Shown in pieces: positions 45,020 through 54,510 of a stretch of 64,000 bases of DNA. Origin of the DNA: Acinetobacter corruptisaponis (GTDB lineage: Bacteria; Pseudomonadota; Gammaproteobacteria; Pseudomonadales; Moraxellaceae). Position numbers and translations under genes: made by a program. Each line of letters starts with the position of its first letter. Position 1 is the stretch's first letter. The stretch spans positions 434,001 through 498,000 of the forward strand of contig NZ_CP125669.1 in NCBI RefSeq assembly GCF_030053775.1, given 5' to 3'. The notes under the pieces were generated by a model that saw only the letters and a list, made by a program, of their open reading frames with translations, did no database searches and was not told where the DNA came from.

Positions 45020-46180
45020 ATGTCACAACTTTTAACGGTATTGGGCGGTATTACCGCAGAACAATTTTTAACTGAATACTGGCAAAAAAAACCACTGCTG
45101 GTACGTAATGCAATGCCCGAAATTGTTGGGTTGATTGAACCTGATGATGTTAAGGAACTGGCGCTAGAAGAGCATGTCAGCGCACGTTTAATTCGTCAAA
45201 AAAACAAGAATCCAAATGAATGGCATGTTAAATCCTCCCCCTTAAGCAAAAGTGATTTTCAAAAACTGCCAAACTTATGGACACTGCTAGTTCAGGCGAT
45301 AGATCATTATTCTTTTGATATTTCAGAGCTATGGAAAAAGTTTCCTTTTATTCCACAATGGCGACGTGATGACATTATGGTGTCCTACGCACCCAAAGGC
45401 GGATCAGTTGGCAAACATTTTGACTTTTATGATGTTTTTCTGGTACAAGGACATGGTCATCGCCGCTGGCAGTTGGGTCAGATGTGTGATGAATCAACTG
45501 AGTTTGTGGCAGATCAACCCTTAAAATTATTGCCTGAAATGGATGTTCATTTTGATGAAGTTCTTGCACCAGGTGATTTACTCTATGTGCCACCTGGACT
45601 TTCCCATTACGGTGTTGCGGAAGATGAATGCCTGACGTTTTCATTTGGTTTCCGTATGCCAAACCTCGCAGAAATGATGGATCGAATCAGTGATCAGTTT
45701 GCGGAAAACACCTTACTGAAAAATCCATTGCTGGATATTCCCCGCCAACACACAACACCGATTGGTGAGATAAATGAGACAGAATTTGCCTATTTAAAAA
45801 GCCAGTTATTAGACTATCTTCATCAAGCACCCGAATTTGATGCGGCGATTATGGCATATATGAGCGAAGTCAAATATCCAGACAATATTCCTGAACCAGA
45901 AGAAATTGAGGCAAATGACCTGATTGAAATCGTGGCTACAGGCTATGTACTGATGCTTGAACCAGCGATGAGACTACTTTACAGAGAGCAAAATGGATCA
46001 TTAGAATTTTGGGCAAATGGCGAGCCTGTTTGTGTTTCTAAAGCGTTTGAAAAACAACTACAGCAACTGGCCAATGGTGAAAGCCTGATATTTGATGAAC
46101 AGTTGAATCATACTGAAATATTGGAAGATATTGCCCAGTTGCTGAATGATGCCATTTTAATGCTATTACCTCCCAATTAA
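45020..46180 (+). CDS. roxA: Ribosomal protein oxygenase, RoxA/YcfD-like
   Basis: This JmjC-type 2-oxoglutarate oxygenase of 386 residues carries the iron-binding HxD in KHFDFYDVFLVQGHGHRRWQLG (H133, D135) and a later histidine in YVPPGLSHYG. In E. coli the counterpart hydroxylates arginine 81 of ribosomal protein L16. The C-terminal part resembles the dimer and winged-helix domains of that family. It is divergent from dnaX. The ribosome site before the ATG is weak. Confidence 0.85.
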   Translation: MSQLLTVLGGITAEQFLTEYWQKKPLLVRNAMPEIVGLIEPDDVKELALEEHVSARLIRQKNKNPNEWHVKSSPLSKSDFQKLPNLWTLLVQAIDHYSFDISELWKKFPFIPQWRRDDIMVSYAPKGGSVGKHFDFYDVFLVQGHGHRRWQLGQMCDESTEFVADQPLKLLPEMDVHFDEVLAPGDLLYVPPGLSHYGVAEDECLTFSFGFRMPNLAEMMDRISDQFAENTLLKNPLLDIPRQHTTPIGEINETEFAYLKSQLLDYLHQAPEFDAAIMAYMSEVKYPDNIPEPEEIEANDLIEIVATGYVLMLEPAMRLLYREQNGSLEFWANGEPVCVSKAFEKQLQQLANGESLIFDEQLNHTEILEDIAQLLNDAILMLLPPN

Positions 46181-46215
46181 ACTGGAAAATCACAGCTATT
46201 CAATGAATCACTAAA

Positions 46216-46249
46216 AATGAGGGCTTGGAAAATATCAAAGGCCCTCATT
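46216..46249 (+). terminator. Terminator-like hairpin after roxA
   Basis: AATGAGGGC pairs with GCCCTCATT around a 16-base loop, 35 bases after the roxA stop. There is no strong T run. Confidence 0.55.
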
Positions 46250-46395
46250 AATCCAACATCAACCCAAAAACCTGTTTTTCTATAAGGACTACATTTTAAT
46301 CCTTGAATTAAAAAATAAATTTTATAAACTCATTTATATACAAATTAAAACATGAACACTTTTATAACTATTTTTTATGACAACGGAGAATTTTA

Positions 46396-47451
46396 ATGTT
46401 CAAAAAAACATTATTTTGTTCATTCATTGCATCTACAATATTTTTTCAAACGGTTCAGGCATGTACACGCGCAGTATATCTAGGCAACAATGATCATACT
46501 ATTACTGCCCGCTCCATGGACTGGAAAGTGGATGTTGGAACCAATCTCTGGATCATGCCAAGTGGCGTCAACCGAGATAGCAATGCTGGACCGAAATCGC
46601 TGAAATGGAAAGCCAAATATGGTAGCGTCATCGCCACTGGCTATGACATCTCTACCACTGACGGAATGAATGAGGCAGGTCTGGTCGCAAACGTGCTATG
46701 GCTGGTGGAATCCCAATATCCTGATACCAAACAATCCAATAAACCACAGCTCAGTATTTCCGCTTGGGCACAATACGCTCTCGATAATTTCTCTACTGTT
46801 TCAGAAGCGGTCAGTGCACTGGAAAAAGAACCTTTTGATCTGATTACAGATAGCGTTCCAGGTGAACAGCGCCTAGCAACCTTACATTTATCACTCTCAG
46901 ATAAAACAGGCGATAGCGCAATCATTGAATATATTAATGGCAAACAAGTCATCCACCATGATAAAAAATATCAGGTCATGACCAATTCCCCAACTTTTGA
47001 CCAACAGCTTGCCCTTAACAGCTATTGGCAACAGATTGGCGGAACCGTTATGTTGCCTGGAACCAATAGAGCCGCTGACCGTTTTGCACGTGCCTCTTTT
47101 TATATCAATGCAATACCAAAAAATGACAACGCCAAGGAAGCGATTGCTTCCGTTTTTAGTGTGATTCGAAATGCATCTGTGCCATATGGATTAAATACTG
47201 CGGAGGAACCCAATATTTCCTCTACACGCTGGAGAACCGTAGCTGACCATAAACAGCAGCTGTATTTTTTTGAATCTGCGGTTTCACCCAATGTTTTCTG
47301 GGTTGACCTAAAGAAAATCAATTTTAAAAATGGTGTGACACGTAAACTTGATCTTGGAAAAGACCAGCAAAATAGTTTTGCAGGTGATGCGACAGATCAA
47401 TTTAAAATAGCAAAGCCATTTGAATTTCTTGGTCCAGCACAGCATCATTAA
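46396..47451 (+). CDS. Choloylglycine-hydrolase-family linear amide hydrolase
   Basis: A signal peptide (residues 1-22) ends before CTRAVYLG, so the mature protein starts with the N-terminal nucleophile cysteine typical of the family. TARSMDW, MNEAGLVANVLWL and TNSPTFDQQ are family motifs. Members cleave penicillin V, bile salts or acyl-homoserine lactones; the substrate here is not evident. A periplasmic location is expected. AACGGAG precedes the ATG. A lipoprotein gene follows after 34 bases. Confidence 0.9.
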   Translation: MFKKTLFCSFIASTIFFQTVQACTRAVYLGNNDHTITARSMDWKVDVGTNLWIMPSGVNRDSNAGPKSLKWKAKYGSVIATGYDISTTDGMNEAGLVANVLWLVESQYPDTKQSNKPQLSISAWAQYALDNFSTVSEAVSALEKEPFDLITDSVPGEQRLATLHLSLSDKTGDSAIIEYINGKQVIHHDKKYQVMTNSPTFDQQLALNSYWQQIGGTVMLPGTNRAADRFARASFYINAIPKNDNAKEAIASVFSVIRNASVPYGLNTAEEPNISSTRWRTVADHKQQLYFFESAVSPNVFWVDLKKINFKNGVTRKLDLGKDQQNSFAGDATDQFKIAKPFEFLGPAQHH

Positions 47452-47485
47452 TCATTAAAATTTTTTATAAAACTGGGAATTAAAT

Positions 47486-47992
47486 ATGAAAAAAACACTC
47501 TGTTTGCTTAGTCTCTGTGTAATGATGAATGGTTGTAGCAGTATGCAAAACAACGCTACAACCTCAGGCGTTATAGATCACCTTGCCACCGCAGGTTCTT
47601 TAAACTGTAAGTCAAATGAACTGTGCCCCAATGTGGTTGTGGAGTGGGACAAACAGCAAAAAGATAAATTAAAGCTGGATGTTGTATTAAATAGCACCTA
47701 TGAATATTACGACATGAAGGGGATAACGTTCTGGATTGATGGCAAATCTTTTAACTATGGTACGAGTGAAAAAACTGAACAAAAATATATTAATCGTTTA
47801 ATTCCAAAACGTTCATCAAATGTTTTTGTAATTCCAAGTTTATTTCTTTATGAATTTAAAAATGCAAACAATGTTGACTTATCCATTGAAACAGATAAAG
47901 GTGTAATTAAACGTTCCGTCTATACCCCTACTCAAAAATCAACACTTTATCAAAACTTTTCCAGCCTGATCGCAGGGCTGCCTGACAAATAG
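47486..47992 (+). CDS. Hypothetical lipoprotein, 168 aa
   Basis: The N-terminus is a lipoprotein signal (KTLCLLSLCVMMNGC) with a plausible lipobox, so the protein should be lipidated and anchored in the envelope. The rest is a beta-rich soluble domain with no family recognised. It follows the choloylglycine-hydrolase-like gene on the same strand and may be co-transcribed. A hairpin lies just after its stop. Confidence 0.75.
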   Translation: MKKTLCLLSLCVMMNGCSSMQNNATTSGVIDHLATAGSLNCKSNELCPNVVVEWDKQQKDKLKLDVVLNSTYEYYDMKGITFWIDGKSFNYGTSEKTEQKYINRLIPKRSSNVFVIPSLFLYEFKNANNVDLSIETDKGVIKRSVYTPTQKSTLYQNFSSLIAGLPDK

Positions 47993-48013
47993 GTTAAAAT
48001 ATTTTATAAGACT

Positions 48014-48055
48014 TTAAAAGTCAGTTACTTAGGTAGTTCTAAAAACTGACTTTTT
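48014..48055 (+). terminator. Terminator after the lipoprotein gene
   Basis: AAAGTCAGTT pairs with AACTGACTTT around about 15 bases, followed by further Ts. The AT-rich DNA after it up to 48409 shows no gene. Confidence 0.8.
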
Positions 48056-48409
48056 AGTATTTATCAATATCGAACACATAAATGAAAATAATTATCAATA
48101 AATAAAATTATATTATTATTTTTCTTCAATATTTCATTTTTATGTCAGAAGTGTTCAGAAATCAAAGCCATCTCAAGCACCCATTTCATTTATTTACAAC
48201 AGCATATAAATTTATTATTTTAATTAACCCTATAGATTCATGTTTTTATTTTTAACATATATTTAGTAAATTAAAACCAGAAAACCGTTAAATAAATAAT
48301 GCTATTTTTCCCTATGATATTTTTTAAATACCATGTAAAATCGCTGCCAAAATTGCATAACGGGATGCAAACAATGCTCTAATGACAATGAGCAAATTTG
48401 AGGCTTTGT

Positions 48410-48976
48410 ATGTCAAAAAAAGAAGATATTATTACCACTGCACTAAGACTTTTTAACTCGCATAGTTATAACTCGGTCGGGGTTGATCGAATCATCAGTG
48501 AGTCTGGCGTAGCCAAGATGACTTTTTATAAATATTTTCCATCCAAGGAAAAGCTTATTGAAGAATGTCTACTTCAGCGTAATACAGACCTCCAGACATC
48601 ATTAAATACAGCCTTGGCCAAATGTGATCCAGCCGATCATTTAGCGCAAATCAGGGCGATTTTTAAATGGTACGATTCATGGTTTCATACTGATGACTTT
48701 AATGGTTGCATGTTCCAAAAAGCAGTGGAAGAAGTAATTAAGATCTATCCGTCTACATTAAAGCCAGCGACACAATATAAAGTCTGGTTGACAGCATTGG
48801 TCCAGAACCTGTTGTCTAATCTCGACATTCCCAACCCTACCCACCTTGCCACGCTGATTGTCAGTATTCTGGATGGCATGACCATTCAGGCACACGTCAA
48901 TAAGGACTCAGTGCAAATAGATGAATACTGGTCACGTGTTGAGCATTTAATCAATTTTGAAAAAGAACTTGCCTGA
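48410..48976 (+). CDS. TetR-family transcriptional regulator
   Basis: Residues 1-45 are a TetR helix-turn-helix (ITTALRLFNSHSYNSVGVDRIISESGVAKMTFYKYFPSK). The C-terminal domain binds an unknown ligand. GAGG lies 6 bases before the ATG at 48410. No target operon is adjacent; the neighbours on both sides are separated by long AT-rich gaps. Confidence 0.9.
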   Translation: MSKKEDIITTALRLFNSHSYNSVGVDRIISESGVAKMTFYKYFPSKEKLIEECLLQRNTDLQTSLNTALAKCDPADHLAQIRAIFKWYDSWFHTDDFNGCMFQKAVEEVIKIYPSTLKPATQYKVWLTALVQNLLSNLDIPNPTHLATLIVSILDGMTIQAHVNKDSVQIDEYWSRVEHLINFEKELA

Positions 48977-49659
48977 GTAAACGAATCTTCTTCATTTCTG
49001 AAAGCAGAAATGGGGAAGATAAACTAATTTGAAGTAACAAACTGAGAATGGATAAGAAAAAATAAAGCGTGATTTATAATTATTTTTCTGGCTCACGCTT
49101 GCGTCTGAGTTATAAAGAATAATAAAATTATTACCCTCTGGCTGTTGTACATAACGTACTTTCCAGTTCCTTTTTATGCAGACAGATCGTTCTGTCTTAA
49201 CTCTAATTATATATGCTTTTCTCTAAAGCGCAATCACTTTTTGAATTTTTTTTATATTTATTCTTTTTGCCAAAATTGAAGCATTCTCCCCTACTTTTTT
49301 CCTTTCTGTTGTACCAAGGATAAACGGCAAAATATAATCATGATTTTAGAAAATATTTTGGTGTTTTAACCTTTATCATTCCACAAATTCATATTCTATT
49401 GTTTAGTAAAATTAAATAATAGAGTTTACTCACATTCTGTAAAGTTATCCCAATGTTTTAAAAATAGATGAAATAAAAGGGAAAGTGATATATTCCTCGT
49501 TTTTTTAATAAAAAATAGTGCAATCTGCAAAAACAAGACAATATATCAATTTTACTTATATATATTTTCATTAAAAACCATTGCAATTATTCAGTTTTAC
49601 TTCAATTTTTTGATTTACTCACCTTATACTAAGTTCGGTTGTAATGTCGTGAGAGTAAT
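48977..49659. other. AT-rich intergenic region without recognised genes
   Basis: I see no gene, tRNA or strong hairpin. The only possible element is a TATACT -10 at 49625-49630, which could serve the ArsR-like gene. Confidence 0.5.
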
Positions 49660-49971
49660 ATGCAAAAGGATCTTGAGATCGAGGCAATGAGAGAGTCTGC
49701 CGACTCAATTGTAAATGTGCTGAAGTCTCTGGCAAATACGGATCGTTTAATCATCTTGTGCCACTTGGCCAAGCAGGAACTGAATGTTTCCCAGATTGAG
49801 GTGCTTACCCAGATCTTCCAACCAACGCTTTCCCAACAGTTAATGATGCTCAGAAAAAGTAAGGTTGTTACGACACGTCGTGAAGGCAAACAGATTTTTT
49901 ACTCCATTAGCGATCCCAAGCTTCAAGTTGTTCTAAAGACCCTATACGAAAACTACTGTCCAAATATATAA
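49660..49971 (+). CDS. ArsR-family regulator, BigR/SqrR-like persulfide sensor
   Basis: A 103-residue winged-helix protein with LKSLANTDRLIILCHLAKQELNVSQIEVLTQIFQPTLSQQLMML. Cysteines C34 (ILCHL) and C100 (ENYC) are 66 residues apart, the same spacing as C42/C108 of BigR and C41/C107 of SqrR, which form a tetrasulfide when persulfide is present. GAGAG precedes the ATG. A SulP transporter lies 112 bases downstream and may be its target, which is inference. Confidence 0.85.
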   Translation: MQKDLEIEAMRESADSIVNVLKSLANTDRLIILCHLAKQELNVSQIEVLTQIFQPTLSQQLMMLRKSKVVTTRREGKQIFYSISDPKLQVVLKTLYENYCPNI

Positions 49972-50082
49972 ACCTTTCGCTTAAATAAGCAATTGGTACT
50001 GAATCGCTTTAGCTTTTTTTATGAATAATATATATTTATATATAATATAAGTTATTTATACATAAAACGGTTCGACCTGAAT

Positions 50083-51759
50083 ATGTCCATCTTTCCTGCA
50101 CTAAAATGGCTAAAGACTTATCACCCTACACACTTTAAGGCTGATGTAGTTGCTGCGTTAATTGTACTTGCAATGTTGGTTCCCCAAGGAATGGCCTATG
50201 CCATGCTTGCAGGGCTTCCACCAGTGATGGGTATCTATGCCAGTATTCTACCCATGATCATCTATGCCTTTACAGGCAGTAGCACCACCCTGTCGATTGG
50301 TCCTGTTGCCATCATCTCAATGATGGTTTGTTCAGCGCTTCAACCTCTTTTTGCCATTGGCTCTACCGCCTATATTGAGGCTGCCTGTCTACTGGCGATT
50401 CTGGTCGGAATTATTTCACTGATTTTAGGCCTGTTCCGTTTTGGCTTCCTGATCCAGCTCATTAGCCATCCCGTTATCAAAAGCTTTATTATTGCATCTG
50501 CATTGTTAATCGCTTTGGGACAGTTTAAGTTTCTGCTCGACATTCCATTACAGACCAACAATATTCCAGAATTTGTTGGAAGTTTGGTCAACAACTTCCA
50601 TCAAATCAGTTTTCTAAGTGTGGGCGTGAGTTTGGCTGCAATCGCCATACTGGTTTTTCTACCTAAATGGGTGCGATCAGATTTCTTAAATAAGACCATT
50701 CCCCTGTTATTGGTTTTAAGCTCAATTATTGTTGTGTATCTATTAAGTCTGGATCAACATGGGCTGAAAACTGTTGGGATCATTCCAACAGGTCTACCTA
50801 GTTTCCATTTTCCGACATGGGATCTTGATCTGGTTCAGAAACTGCTTCCCAGCGCATTTATGATTGCCATGATTAGTTTTGTTGAGTCACTGGCGATTGC
50901 GCAGGCCACCGCATTGCAAAAGCGTGATGACCTCAATAGCAATCAGGAGCTTATTGCTCTAGGCTTGGCCAATATTACGGCAGGGATAAATACAGGATTT
51001 GCAGTTTCAGGAAGTTTGTCCCGTACGGTTGTCAATAGTGATGCAGGTGCAAAAACGCCTATGTCTGGGGTCATGTCTTCATTATTAATGATTGCGGTCA
51101 GCCTTTATTTCACCAGTTTTTTTCAAAACCTGCCTTTGACCATTTTGGCTGCCACCATTTTTGTTTCCATCTGGAAACTGGTCACATTCCTGCCCTTTTT
51201 TGAAACCTGGAAATATTCCAAGGCCGATGGGCTAGCCATGTGGGCCACATTCTTTGGTGTCACCTGTATTGATATTTCGACAGGCCTTGTGATCGGAATC
51301 ATCCTTACATTTATTCTTTTATTATGGCGGATTAGCCGTCCACATATTGTCGTGATTGGTCTGGTTGAAGGAACACAGCATTTTAGGAATGTATCCCGCT
51401 ATGATGTGCTTACCACGGAAGCCATTGCATCTTTCCGTATTGATGAGAACCTTAACTTCCTCAATGCGCATGTGCTAAAGGGCTATATCATCACGGAACT
51501 CAGCCATAATCCACAGATACAGCATGTGGTGATTAACTGTTCCAGCATCAGCAATATTGACCTGAGTGCCGTGGAAATGCTGGAAGACCTTAATGGGGAA
51601 TTATTGCAACTGGGAATTCAGCTACATTTATCTGAAGTAAAGAGCCCAGTCATGGATCGGCTGAATTCATCTAGGTTAATCAATATGTTAAGTGGAAAAA
51701 TATTTTTATCCCACTATCAGGCAGTACAAACGCTTTCACCTGAAATCCTGAACAAATAG
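50083..51759 (+). CDS. SulP-family anion transporter with STAS domain
   Basis: The 558-residue protein has the SulP signature near the N-terminus (ALIVLAMLVPQGMAYAMLAGLPPVMGIYASILP), about 12 membrane helices, and a C-terminal STAS domain (residues about 430-550, VVINCSSISNIDLSAVEMLEDL). Such proteins carry sulfate, bicarbonate or other anions. Next to a persulfide-sensor-like regulator, sulfur-anion transport is plausible but unproven. AT-rich DNA with TATA-type palindromes lies between the two genes. Confidence 0.9.
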   Translation: MSIFPALKWLKTYHPTHFKADVVAALIVLAMLVPQGMAYAMLAGLPPVMGIYASILPMIIYAFTGSSTTLSIGPVAIISMMVCSALQPLFAIGSTAYIEAACLLAILVGIISLILGLFRFGFLIQLISHPVIKSFIIASALLIALGQFKFLLDIPLQTNNIPEFVGSLVNNFHQISFLSVGVSLAAIAILVFLPKWVRSDFLNKTIPLLLVLSSIIVVYLLSLDQHGLKTVGIIPTGLPSFHFPTWDLDLVQKLLPSAFMIAMISFVESLAIAQATALQKRDDLNSNQELIALGLANITAGINTGFAVSGSLSRTVVNSDAGAKTPMSGVMSSLLMIAVSLYFTSFFQNLPLTILAATIFVSIWKLVTFLPFFETWKYSKADGLAMWATFFGVTCIDISTGLVIGIILTFILLLWRISRPHIVVIGLVEGTQHFRNVSRYDVLTTEAIASFRIDENLNFLNAHVLKGYIITELSHNPQIQHVVINCSSISNIDLSAVEMLEDLNGELLQLGIQLHLSEVKSPVMDRLNSSRLINMLSGKIFLSHYQAVQTLSPEILNK

Positions 51760-51955
51760 TCTATATTTCAGGTCTTTTTTCATACAAAAAGATATGCTAG
51801 GTTTCTATAAAAGACTTTTAAAAACATTGCGTTATTTTTTACAATATTTTTAGCGTAATTAGGTTGCAAAAAAAAATTTATTATTCACGGTTCTTGGGTA
51901 TAGAATACCGCGCTTGTTTAACCTTAAACCGTGTACTGGTTTATAAGGCCTTTAT

Positions 51956-53155
51956 ATGTTGAATGTATTGTCTCGCTTAAGTTTAGTCAGCAAAATTATT
52001 ATCGCTATTTTTCTAGGGGTTGGCGTGGCATTGCTGTTCCCTGGCTTTACACCCTACCTAAGTTTATTAGGTGAATTGTTTATTAAAGCATTAAAGTCAG
52101 TTGCACCGATTTTAGTGTTTGTTCTGGTTCTTGCCTCAATCGCAAATTTCCAAGTGGGACAAAACGCAAATTTAAAACCTGTCCTGGTATTATATGTGGT
52201 TGGGATGTTGCTTGCCGCATTCAGTGCCGTAATTGCGAGCATCGTATTTCCAAGCCAGTTATTCCTGCATTTGGCAACCGAGACAACCTTGCAGGCACCT
52301 GGAAGCCTTACCGATATTTTAAAAAACCTGCTTTTAAGCTTTATTGCAAATCCAGTTCAGGCCATTAGCGAAGCGAACTTTATTGGTATTCTGGCATGGG
52401 CAATTGGTCTGGGACTGGCCCTCCGCCATAGTTCAGATTCAACCAAGCAAGTCTTGACCGATGTTGCTGATGCAGTCAATAAAATTATCCATACCGTCAT
52501 TGGTTTTGCTCCTGTGGGTATTTTTGGCTTAGTGGCAGTCACCTTTGCCGATGCAGGTTTGGCAACCCTGTCCAGCTATGCACATTTGTTGATGGTTCTG
52601 ATAGGGACTATGGCCTTTGTGGCATTGGTCATCAATCCAATCCTTGTTGCGATTACCATGAAAGCAAATCCCTATCCACTGGTGTTTAAATGCCTAAAAG
52701 AAAGTGGGATTACTGCATTCTTTACTCGTAGCTCAGCAGCCAATATTCCTGTCAATCTGGATCTTGCTGAACGTTTGGGCATCAATGAAGCCACTGCCAG
52801 CGTATCCATTCCACTTGGCGCAACCATCAATATGGCGGGTGCAGCCGTCACCATTACCGTACTCACACTCGCCGCCGTAAATACACTGGGTATCCATGTT
52901 GATTTAAGCATGATGCTGATTTTATCTATTGTTGCAACAGTCTCTGCCTGTGGCGCTTCAGGTGTTGCGGGGGGTTCTTTGTTACTGATCCCTGTTGCAT
53001 GTAGCTTATTTGGTATATCATCAGAGATTGCAATGCAAGTCGTTGCAATTGGTATGATTATTAGTGTGTTGCAGGACTCGACTGAAACCGCGCTGAACTC
53101 ATCAACCGATGTTTTGTTTACTGCTGCTGTAGATTTCCGAAACCGCCAAAATTAG
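51956..53155 (+). CDS. sstT: Serine/threonine:Na+ symporter
   Basis: The 399-residue dicarboxylate/amino-acid:cation symporter has SstT features: [30 protein letters not shown], and [29 protein letters not shown] lies 7 bases before the ATG. Two genes of unknown physiology follow at 15 and 3 bases, so it may head an operon. Confidence 0.92.
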   Translation: MLNVLSRLSLVSKIIIAIFLGVGVALLFPGFTPYLSLLGELFIKALKSVAPILVFVLVLASIANFQVGQNANLKPVLVLYVVGMLLAAFSAVIASIVFPSQLFLHLATETTLQAPGSLTDILKNLLLSFIANPVQAISEANFIGILAWAIGLGLALRHSSDSTKQVLTDVADAVNKIIHTVIGFAPVGIFGLVAVTFADAGLATLSSYAHLLMVLIGTMAFVALVINPILVAITMKANPYPLVFKCLKESGITAFFTRSSAANIPVNLDLAERLGINEATASVSIPLGATINMAGAAVTITVLTLAAVNTLGIHVDLSMMLILSIVATVSACGASGVAGGSLLLIPVACSLFGISSEIAMQVVAIGMIISVLQDSTETALNSSTDVLFTAAVDFRNRQN

Positions 53156-53170
53156 TAGCTTGAGTTTGCT

Positions 53171-53851
53171 ATGCCCTTACAACGTTTACCCAACTGGATT
53201 CAATTTGGTGCTTTCCTATTAGCATTAAATGCAGGGATGGTGAACGTTCTGGGTTTATTCACGGTTCTACACCAGTCCGTTTCACATATGACAGGCAATG
53301 TCAGCATGCTCGCAATGAGTCTACTTGACTGGCAGCCTGAGCATTTTATCTATTTGAGCCTTGTCATCCTTTGTTTTGTCATTGGCTCTTTTTACAGCGG
53401 CCTGATTCTTGGCAATGGTCACGTGACCTTTGGCAGGCATTATGGCGTGCCGCTTAGTCTGGTTGCCATTTTCCTGTTTCTTACCTGGCTACTGCTGCCA
53501 TTTTTCCCACGTTATGGACTGCTGTGGGCATGTGTCGCAATGGGCATGCAGAATGCGATGGTCAGCCATTATAAGGGTGCAATTATCCGTACCACGCATT
53601 TATCTGGTGTCTTAACCGATATTGGCCTGACACTGGGATATAAGGCCCGTGGGTTAAAAGTTGAAAATCGCCGTATTTCCTTACATTTATTGATCTTTAT
53701 TGGTTTTTTAATGGGTGGACTGATTGCCAGTTTGCTTTATCCTTATTTAAAATTACAAACCTTTCTCATACCCGCAGGTTTAAGCCTTGTCATGAGTATG
53801 ACGTATTGGATCGTTTATTTTCGTTCTTCATCTCACCCGAATCTGGATTGA
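53171..53851 (+). CDS. YoaK/DUF1275 family membrane protein
   Basis: This 226-residue protein has six membrane helices and the DUF1275 pattern (LLALNAGMVNVLGLFTV, SHMTGNVSMLAMS, GMQNAMVSHYKGAIIRTTHLSGVLTDIG). No function is known for the family. It lies 15 bases after sstT and 3 bases before a DUF2058 gene on the same strand. Confidence 0.88.
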   Translation: MPLQRLPNWIQFGAFLLALNAGMVNVLGLFTVLHQSVSHMTGNVSMLAMSLLDWQPEHFIYLSLVILCFVIGSFYSGLILGNGHVTFGRHYGVPLSLVAIFLFLTWLLLPFFPRYGLLWACVAMGMQNAMVSHYKGAIIRTTHLSGVLTDIGLTLGYKARGLKVENRRISLHLLIFIGFLMGGLIASLLYPYLKLQTFLIPAGLSLVMSMTYWIVYFRSSSHPNLD

Positions 53852-53854
53852 ATT

Positions 53855-54394
53855 ATGGTTAAAAATGCACTGCAAGCGCAATTATTAAAAGCAGGTTTAG
53901 TTGACAATAAAAAAGCAAAGAAACTGACCAAGCAAGCCCAGCATGAACAGCGCACTGGACAGAATGATGATGCGGCATTAAAAGCGGAAATTGACCGTGT
54001 CAATCAGGAGAAACTGGCAAAAGACCAGGCACTCAATCTGGAAAAACAGCGTGTATTGGAAGAAAAAGCCCTTAAGGCATCTATTATCCAGATGATTAAA
54101 CAACATAAGGTTAATCAAACTGACGGTGATGCGGTCTACCAGTTTATTGATGACAGTAAGATCAAGAAAGTCTATATCTCACAGCAGGTTTATAATGCGC
54201 TGGTTTCAGGTTCGCTTGTGATTGCAAAGGATCAGGAGAGTTATGCCTATCTTCCTAAAGCATTGGCTGAGAAAATTGACCAGAAAATGCAGGGCTTTAT
54301 CATTGTGAATAATAATGCACAGACCAATGATCAAACAACGGATGAGGAAGACCCATACGCAGCCTATGTGATTCCAGATGACCTGATGTGGTAA
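53855..54394 (+). CDS. DUF2058 protein, YaiL-like
   Basis: The 179-residue protein is highly charged: a lysine- and glutamine-rich N-terminus with coiled-coil character, a core (HKVNQTDGDAVYQFIDDSKIKKVYISQQV) and the C-terminal tail DPYAAYVIPDDLMW typical of DUF2058. Its role is uncertain; relatives are described as nucleoid-associated. It is soluble and follows the DUF1275 gene after 3 bases. Confidence 0.85.
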   Translation: MVKNALQAQLLKAGLVDNKKAKKLTKQAQHEQRTGQNDDAALKAEIDRVNQEKLAKDQALNLEKQRVLEEKALKASIIQMIKQHKVNQTDGDAVYQFIDDSKIKKVYISQQVYNALVSGSLVIAKDQESYAYLPKALAEKIDQKMQGFIIVNNNAQTNDQTTDEEDPYAAYVIPDDLMW

Positions 54395-54469
54395 TCCATT
54401 TTTAACAAATGTTAAAATTTCTTAAGAATCGTATATAAACTGTGACCAAATTATCATAGCAGCGTTTAA

Positions 54470-54503
54470 CACCTTAAAATTCCACTTCAAGAATTTTAAG
54501 GTG
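54470..54503 (+). promoter_or_regulatory. Hairpin sequestering the ribosome site of the MscS-like gene
   Basis: A 13-bp perfect stem (CACCTTAAAATTC with GAATTTTAAGGTG) and an 8-base loop. Its right arm holds AAGGTG, the ribosome site for the TTG start at 54511. There is only a weak T run after it, so it may be a translation-control element rather than a terminator. Confidence 0.65.
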
Positions 54504-54510
54504 TTTAGGT

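Noticed and set aside
48078..48100. Second Fur-like box
   Set aside because: The match is poor and lies in uniformly AT-rich DNA not positioned before a suitable gene.
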